Shown: positions 5,751 through 10,332 of the stretch, in pieces | Numbering within the stretch: the stretch's first letter is position 1 | Layout: each line of letters begins with the position of its first letter | Assembly (NCBI GenBank): GCA_018610025.1 | Contig: JAHENW010000186.1 | Span: forward strand, 1-10,332 | Source of the DNA: Thermoplasmatota archaeon | GTDB taxonomy: Archaea; Thermoplasmatota; Thermoplasmata; Halarchaeoplasmatales; Halarchaeoplasmataceae | Length of the DNA: 10,332 nt | Reading direction: 5' to 3' | Made by a program: the position numbers and the translations under genes | Notes under the pieces: generated by a model | The model's input: the letters and a program-made list of their open reading frames with translations, nothing else | Told to the model about the DNA's origin: nothing | The model's database searches: none

Positions 5751-6412
5751 GGGGAGATAGATATCAGATCGGTACGGAGCCCGCAGAAAGAGGGATGAGT
5801 TCCACGGAGAAAAAGCACTTGGGGATAGCCCTAGGCGTGCTGACGCTGGCCTTCGCCGTAAGTTTCTCTGGAGGGATAAGGGGACTCAATCTGTACATCC
5901 TGCCCTTCATGCTTCTGGTCTCATTTCTTTCCGTGGGGACCGCCTTTGTCTTCCATGAACTGGCCCATCGTAAGCTGGCCAGGAGTTATGGGTGCTGGGC
6001 TGAGTTCAGGATGTGGCGCTGGGGTCTCCTGATGGCTCTTCTGTTCAGTCTGTGGGGTTTCGTCTTCGCCGCCCCGGGGGCCGTGATTATCCGTGGCCAC
6101 GTTACCCGAGACCAGAACGGAAAGATAAGCATAGTCGGCCCGGCGACGAACTTTGCCGTTGGCACCGGTTTCATGACCGCTACATTCTTCACATCACTTC
6201 AGGGCATGCCTATCGTAGCCTTCATCCTGGCCTTCGTGGCATACGTCAACCTGTTCATAGGTGGATTCAATCTTCTACCCTTCGGTCCTCTAGACGGAAG
6301 AAAGATATTCAGCTGGAATAAGACATACTACATCCTATTGGTGGTTCTGATCGGCGGCTCCCTTTACCTGGGGTATCGTTTCAACATTTTCCCGCCATAT
6401 AATCTATTATAG
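5747..6412 (+). CDS. Site-2-protease-like (M50 family) membrane zinc metallopeptidase
   Basis: The 221-residue integral membrane protein has about six hydrophobic segments (roughly 26-42, 47-70, 91-114, 130-150, 155-178 and 193-211). The zinc site is clear: FHELAH gives His70-Glu71-His74 at the end of the second segment, and NLLPFGPLDG (175-184) supplies Asp183, the third ligand of the M50 family. IVGPATN (129-135) matches the conserved glycine-proline-asparagine segment before the second motif pair. Such enzymes cut substrates inside the membrane and often release membrane-held regulators. No PDZ or CBS domain is present, so this is a minimal-core member. The first 20 residues are polar. The gene overlaps the upstream DHH gene by ATGA and its 3' end overlaps the convergent LarA-family gene by 6 bases. 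The substrate is unknown. Confidence 0.88.
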   Translation: MRGDRYQIGTEPAERGMSSTEKKHLGIALGVLTLAFAVSFSGGIRGLNLYILPFMLLVSFLSVGTAFVFHELAHRKLARSYGCWAEFRMWRWGLLMALLFSLWGFVFAAPGAVIIRGHVTRDQNGKISIVGPATNFAVGTGFMTATFFTSLQGMPIVAFILAFVAYVNLFIGGFNLLPFGPLDGRKIFSWNKTYYILLVVLIGGSLYLGYRFNIFPPYNLL

Positions 6413-7636
6413 TGAAAGGTCAGGGACGACCATACTCCCTTCTGAAAGGAAAGTTATCTCACCGCTTTTCCCAGCCAGCGCCTCGTCCACCGCACCTTGA
6501 ATATCACTCTTAGGCGTTATGAATACCTTCTTGAGTATCTCATCGTTCAAGTCAGTCACCGCCCAGAATTCAGAATCACTGAGTACCTCGGCGATCCCAT
6601 AGGTTTTCTGATAACCGAGCCTGTACTCCTTCTCTATCTTCTCAAGCGTCTCCTCAGGCTCATCAACGGAGGCCAAAAGGTCGTAGAAGTTCCTCGGACC
6701 GATACCGTCTCCACACTCGGCCACGAGGATCATGATACCACCTTCCTTCAGGGCCAATCTCCCGTTCTCGAAGGCCTTCAAGCTCTGGTAGAGGTTCATA
6801 CCCATGGGATGAGCGGAAGTCACGACGACATCCGATCTCCTTTCAAGAGAAACAGAAAAGATCTCCTTGGCCCTTTCCGTCTCCTCTAAAAAGGACTCGA
6901 CAAGGTCTCCGCCGCTGGCATGATACACCCTGTTATCTTTATCTAGAGTAAGATTAACTGAGAAGATATCCTTCTCGACCTGACTCACCGCATCCATCAT
7001 GTCTAGATGGACAGGATTGTCTTCAAGTTTCAAAGGTTTAGCTCCCTCACTCAAGGCATTGTAGTGATTTCCTTCGATGGTCTCATATGAAGCTATTCCA
7101 GGTAGGAGCGATTTCCTTCCGCCGGTAAAACCGGCGAAGTAATGGGGTTCGACGGAGTTGATATTTATTATCTTACGTGCCCAATCAAGTATCCGATTGA
7201 ATTTCACTAGGGTACCCCTATCCGTTGTACCGTAATCTACCATCTCATCGTTCTCCGCGTCATGGGAATATATTTCGTCCCTGTATTTTGAATAAAAAGG
7301 TCCGAATATCTCTCTGTATTCCTCCGCAGTGGGTTCTCTGTGTGACCCCTTTGCCACGATAAATCTAACATCCCTGTCTTCTATCTCCTCTTCCAATAGT
7401 TCCAGCACCTGGGCGGTCGGTGTAGGTCTGGTCGCATCGTTCACTATGAAGAGGGTCCTATCGTCCAGGAAATCATCTACAGGAGGAGATCCTATGGGGT
7501 CGTAAAGTGCTTTTTTTATAATCTCGGTCTCGTCCCCTACCTCAACATCGTTGGGCTCTAGAACGGCATTGACTCTCTTTTCCTCAACTTCCACGGGTAC
7601 GGTTCCATCTCCATATGAAATATATACTTCAGTCAT
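6407..7636 (-). CDS. LarA-family nickel-pincer racemase/epimerase
   Basis: LarA enzymes racemise or epimerise 2-hydroxyacids such as lactate by hydride transfer on a nickel-pincer nucleotide. The 409-residue length fits. Key residues are present: NDATRPTPT (66-74), His99 in KGSHREPT, His125-Asp126, His165 in EPHYFAGFTGG, Lys175 and His191 in EGNHYN. His99, His165, Lys175 and His191 all sit exactly 9 positions before the Lactiplantibacillus plantarum residues His108, His174, Lys184 (cofactor tether) and His200 (nickel ligand), as recalled from the characterised enzyme. The catalytic apparatus thus looks intact. Cofactor synthesis needs LarB, LarC and LarE, none of which is in this window. The family includes enzymes for malate and other hydroxyacids, so lactate is not assured. 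It is the last gene of the minus-strand operon, 22 bases after the methyltransferase, with GGTG 7 bases before its start. Confidence 0.87.
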   Translation of the reverse strand: MTEVYISYGDGTVPVEVEEKRVNAVLEPNDVEVGDETEIIKKALYDPIGSPPVDDFLDDRTLFIVNDATRPTPTAQVLELLEEEIEDRDVRFIVAKGSHREPTAEEYREIFGPFYSKYRDEIYSHDAENDEMVDYGTTDRGTLVKFNRILDWARKIININSVEPHYFAGFTGGRKSLLPGIASYETIEGNHYNALSEGAKPLKLEDNPVHLDMMDAVSQVEKDIFSVNLTLDKDNRVYHASGGDLVESFLEETERAKEIFSVSLERRSDVVVTSAHPMGMNLYQSLKAFENGRLALKEGGIMILVAECGDGIGPRNFYDLLASVDEPEETLEKIEKEYRLGYQKTYGIAEVLSDSEFWAVTDLNDEILKKVFITPKSDIQGAVDEALAGKSGEITFLSEGSMVVPDLSL

Positions 7637-7658
7637 ACTAAAACACCATGCTTCTTCT

Positions 7659-8279
7659 CTACTTTCTAGACCTGGCCCAGCAGTACATGAATTCCGAACC
7701 GAAGATATTCTCTGGACAGTTTTCAGTGTCCAATATATCGAAGAGACTCAATCTGTCATCCAGTTCTTCTAAGGTATAATAGGAAAAATAGCGGGGATAT
7801 CCCTCGATGACAGAATCCTCTTCGAATCCCTCACTTTCTCCCACCTTGAAGCTGAAGGCGAAGAGTCCATTCGGTTCCAATATTCGGTAAACTTCCGATT
7901 CTACCTTTGAAAGTTCCGGCTTGGGTAGATTTATAATCGATGCGCTGGCCCATGCACCATGAAATGTATCGTCGGGGAATATGGTATCCCTCATGTCTTC
8001 CTGGAAGAAAGCGTCTTCCCTGTGCTTTCTCCTGGCCAGGTCGACCATCTCAGCAGATAGGTCTATACCCACAACGTCGGCGCCTTTCTTTTTCAAAAAA
8101 GCGGTGTCCCGGCCGTCACCACATCCCAAATCTACCATCCTGGGAGCATCGGGGAGCATGTCCAGGGTCTTTTTCAGCATCTTCTCTTGGAACTCCCTGT
8201 TTCCACATTCTAGGGTTTTCTCACAGTACTCCTCGGCTACCTCGTCGTAAGATTTGATGGTTGTCTTTATAGGGTCCAT
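7659..8279 (-). CDS. Class I SAM-dependent methyltransferase
   Basis: The 206-residue protein has the Rossmann-fold methyltransferase core. VDLGCGDG (49-56) is the glycine-rich SAM loop, GIDLSAEMVDLAR (71-83) has the acidic residue Asp73 that binds the ribose, and FPDDTFHGAWA (101-111) with LEPNGLFAFSFK (134-145) are the later motifs. The N-terminal pattern SYDEVAEEYCEKT resembles small UbiE/BioC-like methyltransferases. The substrate cannot be read from sequence. It stands 25 bases after the radical SAM gene and 22 before the LarA-family gene on the same strand, so it is probably co-transcribed. GGGAGA lies about 9 bases before the start codon. A link to lipoyl metabolism is possible only by context. 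Confidence 0.85.
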   Translation of the reverse strand: MDPIKTTIKSYDEVAEEYCEKTLECGNREFQEKMLKKTLDMLPDAPRMVDLGCGDGRDTAFLKKKGADVVGIDLSAEMVDLARRKHREDAFFQEDMRDTIFPDDTFHGAWASASIINLPKPELSKVESEVYRILEPNGLFAFSFKVGESEGFEEDSVIEGYPRYFSYYTLEELDDRLSLFDILDTENCPENIFGSEFMYCWARSRK

Positions 8280-8304
8280 ATATTACGATCTCCCGATCAA
8301 AATT

Positions 8305-9204
8305 TTAGATCACATCCAATTCCTCTTTAATACTCTCCAGTTCTTCGACGGTCAGTTCTCTTGGATAGTTACGATGTTCTTTACCAGGTCTCGTGGTGTA
8401 GTAAGGGCGATTGCATCCTGGGCAGCCCTGAGTTTGGAATATATCACCTTCTTTGATTATATCATCTAGAAGAGAGGGTTCCTGGTCGGTGATCCAGACA
8501 GCTTCTTCAGGTTCTTTACCTTTTTCGACAAGATGTGTCACCACCTGTGCTCTACGGTAGTAGTCCAGGTCTGTTTCCTTCTCCTTTGTCCTGTAGGAGA
8601 AGAGTGAGACCTCGGCTCCCACGTAGTTCGCCCTGTTGACTGCATAGGCCAACTGAAGAAGGTTGTCTTCAACGCCAGCCATTATATGGGCGGTGACCTT
8701 TTCTTGGCCCAGGACATCTATGGCCCTTCCCAGGTAATCCCAGAAGACCTTTGGATCGTAGTTGGGTTTTATCTCGCTCCGTTTTTGATCCGTTACGGCA
8801 TCTATGCCCACACCCACCCTGTCCACCGAGGACTGCAGTTCTTCCAAGGTCTCGTAGGTAAGTGGAGGAGTCGATAGAGAGATGGACATCCCCGTTCTCT
8901 CGAGTTCCCTGACGACGCCCACTATCTTCCGTTCATAGTCCGATATATCCGGGGATTGAAGGCAGACCCTCTTCAGTTCCGTAGAATGAAGGGAACCGAT
9001 TATATCATCCAATTCGAATTCGGGCCATGAGACTCGAGAAAGCCACTTGGAATCGCCCATGGCCTGAGGACAGAAGGTACATCCTCCCCTGCAGGAGTCA
9101 CCAGGGATCATGGTGTAAGCGGTAGTGGGCTCTTCCATCATCTCCGTGTCCTTCAACCCGAGAACGGAGGCCGTTCCCGAAGAGACTCTTAAACTATCAA
9201 CCAT
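8305..9204 (-). CDS. LipS1/LipS2-type radical SAM protein, probable lipoyl synthase component
   Basis: The 299-residue protein has the radical SAM cluster motif Cys38-X3-Cys42-X2-Cys45 within DSCRGGCTFCPQA. Further cysteines lie in RVCLQSPD (Cys81) and in a C-terminal block GCPGCNRPYY (Cys261, Cys264) that continues RPG...NYPREL. This BioB-like layout, without the N-terminal auxiliary-cluster motif of bacterial LipA, resembles the archaeal LipS1/LipS2 pair, two radical SAM proteins that jointly insert sulfur into a protein-bound octanoyl group. Which member this is cannot be decided, and the partner is not in the window. Support also comes from the neighbour: ATG at 9204 overlaps the end of lplA by 8 bases, with AAGGTGG about 4 bases ahead. 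A different radical SAM reaction, such as a biotin-synthase-like one, remains possible. Confidence 0.75.
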   Translation of the reverse strand: MVDSLRVSSGTASVLGLKDTEMMEEPTTAYTMIPGDSCRGGCTFCPQAMGDSKWLSRVSWPEFELDDIIGSLHSTELKRVCLQSPDISDYERKIVGVVRELERTGMSISLSTPPLTYETLEELQSSVDRVGVGIDAVTDQKRSEIKPNYDPKVFWDYLGRAIDVLGQEKVTAHIMAGVEDNLLQLAYAVNRANYVGAEVSLFSYRTKEKETDLDYYRRAQVVTHLVEKGKEPEEAVWITDQEPSLLDDIIKEGDIFQTQGCPGCNRPYYTTRPGKEHRNYPRELTVEELESIKEELDVI

Positions 9205-9973
9205 CTTTCCACCTTCTCTTCATATTCCAGCTCTCAGCACTATACTTTTCTTCCAATCTTTCGGCCATATCTTTCTCCTCTTGAGATAGGTTTTTCTCTT
9301 CTATACCACCGAGATGGGAGTCATAGGAGTCTTTCATCATCTCGATGAGTTCATCCTTGTCTAAACTTTTATCGAGTTCATACTCCATGGTGGTGACCAG
9401 GTCCAAGAAGGAATCGGCATCCTTCTTTTTCATCTTCTCTTCGTCCAATTTGAGTATGTCTGCCAGTGTTTTCAAGTCCGTGGAGTACATGAGTGTCCCG
9501 TGCTGCAGCATGCCCTTTTCCCCTCTCCTTTGTGCACTCCCGGAGACTTTCTTACCGCTCACCAAGATATCGTTATAGGGTTTGAACTGGGTTTCCATCC
9601 CTAGGTCCTTGAGAAGATCGATTATGGGTTCAAGCAGACTGTAAAAACTTTCCTCGATATCACCTTCCATCTTATCGGTGGTTACGGAGTATGTGATCTC
9701 CCCTTCCATATCGTGATAGACCGTACCACCGCCGGTTATCCTCCGAACGTAGGGTATACCCAATTCATCACATCGTTCCGTATGGATCACGTCATCTATA
9801 TCTTGGGAATAGCCAACAGTGATGGCAGAGGGTTGGAAGGTATAGAACCTCACAGTAGGCTCAGACAGGCCTTCGTCGTAACATCGCAGGATCGATTCGT
9901 CTATCGCCATCTGCCGGGCTGCAGGTGCCTGGATCGGCGGTATATAGCGGAAACCCTCGGACTCTAAGTTCAT
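9197..9973 (-). CDS. lplA: Lipoate-protein ligase A (catalytic domain)
   Basis: This enzyme attaches lipoate or octanoate to a lysine on lipoyl domains by way of an acyl-AMP. The 258-residue chain shows the family core: AIDESILR (23-30), RRITGGGTVYHD (77-88), PYNDILV (132-138), GKKVSGSAQRR (140-150) with Lys142 matching the catalytic lysine of E. coli LplA, and LQHGTL (156-161). It ends in SAESWNMKRR, where the large domain of LplA normally ends. The C-terminal accessory domain is absent, so a separate LplB-like subunit may exist elsewhere, as in Thermoplasma. The loop before the lysine has Asn-Asp where octanoyltransferases of the LipM type carry a cysteine, which favours a ligase. The gene leads the minus-strand operon and overlaps the radical SAM gene, suggesting joint lipoyl assembly. 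The acceptor proteins lie outside the window. Confidence 0.87.
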   Translation of the reverse strand: MNLESEGFRYIPPIQAPAARQMAIDESILRCYDEGLSEPTVRFYTFQPSAITVGYSQDIDDVIHTERCDELGIPYVRRITGGGTVYHDMEGEITYSVTTDKMEGDIEESFYSLLEPIIDLLKDLGMETQFKPYNDILVSGKKVSGSAQRRGEKGMLQHGTLMYSTDLKTLADILKLDEEKMKKKDADSFLDLVTTMEYELDKSLDKDELIEMMKDSYDSHLGGIEEKNLSQEEKDMAERLEEKYSAESWNMKRRWKDG

Positions 9974-9999
9974 CTGCTATGTAATACACTCTACCACGG

Positions 10000-10009
10000 C
10001 TTATTTATG
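10000..10009 (-). promoter_or_regulatory. TATA box for the lplA operon
   Basis: On the minus strand this reads CATAAATAAG, centred about 32 bases before the lplA ATG at 9973. Transcription would begin near 9979, leaving a leader of about 6 bases and no room for a Shine-Dalgarno site. The region 9974-10069 is shared with the divergent archaemetzincin promoter. Confidence 0.5.
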
Positions 10010-10037
10010 GATTACTCTTTTCGACCCGACGAACGAT

Positions 10038-10047
10038 AGTTTAATAC
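10038..10047 (+). promoter_or_regulatory. TATA box for the archaemetzincin gene
   Basis: AGTTTAATAC is centred about 27 bases before GTG 10070. The predicted transcription start coincides with the start codon, suggesting a leaderless mRNA. A stop codon in frame at 10037-10039 and the lack of an in-frame ATG between it and 10070 leave GTG 10070 as the best start. Confidence 0.5.
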
Positions 10048-10069
10048 ACCACTTTTACCCTCTAAAATC

Positions 10070-10332
10070 GTGGTCCTGCTACTGCCCTTCGAGAGTGCAA
10101 AAGAGAAGGTTGGCCTGCTAACGAAAAATCTACCGTTCGAACATGAGGTCTTAGAGCCAATACCAGAGATAGAAGAGATGTATTCTGATAAGAGGGATCA
10201 GTACCGGGTCGAGGGATACGTAAAGAAGTGTGCCGAGGTAGGAAAGAAAGAGAACGATATCACCCTGGGTATCACCGATAAAGACCTATTTACTAGAAAA
10301 CTGAATTTCGTCTTCGGAAGTGCCCAAGTTCA
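10070..10332 (+). CDS. amzA: Archaemetzincin, N-terminal part (runs off the window)
   Basis: Eighty-seven complete codons are present from GTG 10070. The protein begins with a strand (VVLLLPFES) and contains DKRDQYRVEGYV, then ITLGITDKDLFTRKLNFVFGSAQ near the end. The pairing of LGITDKDLF with LNFVFGSA is characteristic of archaemetzincins, small zinc proteases of about 170-190 residues. The zinc-binding HExxHxxGxxH motif and the following cysteines would lie just beyond the window, so activity cannot be judged. The gene is divergent from lplA. GTG is the only plausible start in frame after the stop at 10037. The physiological substrate of archaeal members is not established. Confidence 0.83.
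   Translation, partial: MVLLLPFESAKEKVGLLTKNLPFEHEVLEPIPEIEEMYSDKRDQYRVEGYVKKCAEVGKKENDITLGITDKDLFTRKLNFVFGSAQV

Noticed and set aside
6497..6889. Plus-strand open frame inside the LarA-family gene (about 130 codons)
   Set aside because: Antisense to conserved LarA coding sequence and without a recognisable domain.
9197..9973. Octanoyltransferase (LipM-type) identity for the lplA gene
   Set aside because: The loop before the catalytic lysine has Asn-Asp and lacks the cysteine that LipM enzymes use for acyl transfer.

Overview
This window looks archaeal and probably euryarchaeal. The evidence is a Nop10 gene coupled to a PAC2-family proteasome-chaperone gene, a split transketolase with a TalC-type transaldolase, a DUF835 protein, an archaemetzincin, a LipS-like radical SAM gene joined to lplA, and TATA/BRE-type promoters close to start codons. 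DUF835 and the generally acidic proteins recall Thermoplasmatota-like lineages, but that placement is a weak inference. Shine-Dalgarno sites matching the archaeal 16S rRNA tail (GGAGGTGATC) occur inside operons. Several first genes of operons seem to have very short leaders or none.

Layout on the plus strand. Positions 1-1930 hold the end of a transketolase N-terminal subunit, the complete C-terminal subunit and a transaldolase-family protein with an unusually long insert. Together they would form a non-oxidative pentose phosphate operon. Positions 2002-2464 hold a small antitoxin/RelE-like toxin pair with its own promoter and a palindrome upstream. Positions 2624-3563 hold Nop10 and a PAC2-family protein, with an 8-base overlap. 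Positions 3640-6412 hold a compact three-gene operon: a DUF835 protein, a DHH/DHHA1 phosphoesterase with a degenerate RCK/TrkA-N-like front domain, and a site-2-protease-like membrane metallopeptidase. The last two share an ATGA overlap.

Layout on the minus strand. A second operon runs from about 9973 down to 6407: lipoate-protein ligase (lplA), a LipS1/LipS2-type radical SAM protein overlapping it by 8 bases, a SAM-dependent methyltransferase, and a LarA-family nickel-pincer racemase/epimerase. Its last bases overlap the end of the protease gene by 6 bases, so the two operons converge with no spacer. At the right edge a divergent promoter region of about 96 bases separates lplA from an archaemetzincin gene that runs off the window.

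The likeliest joint functions are pentose phosphate interconversion (first operon), lipoyl-group assembly (lplA plus radical SAM), and an uncharacterised signalling or turnover module (DUF835, DHH, site-2 protease). No tRNA, rRNA, CRISPR array, insertion sequence or origin was seen, and no stretch of more than 300 bases lacks a gene. The best candidates for something undescribed are the DUF835-DHH-protease operon, the lipoylation operon with its methyltransferase and LarA tail, and the enlarged transaldolase.
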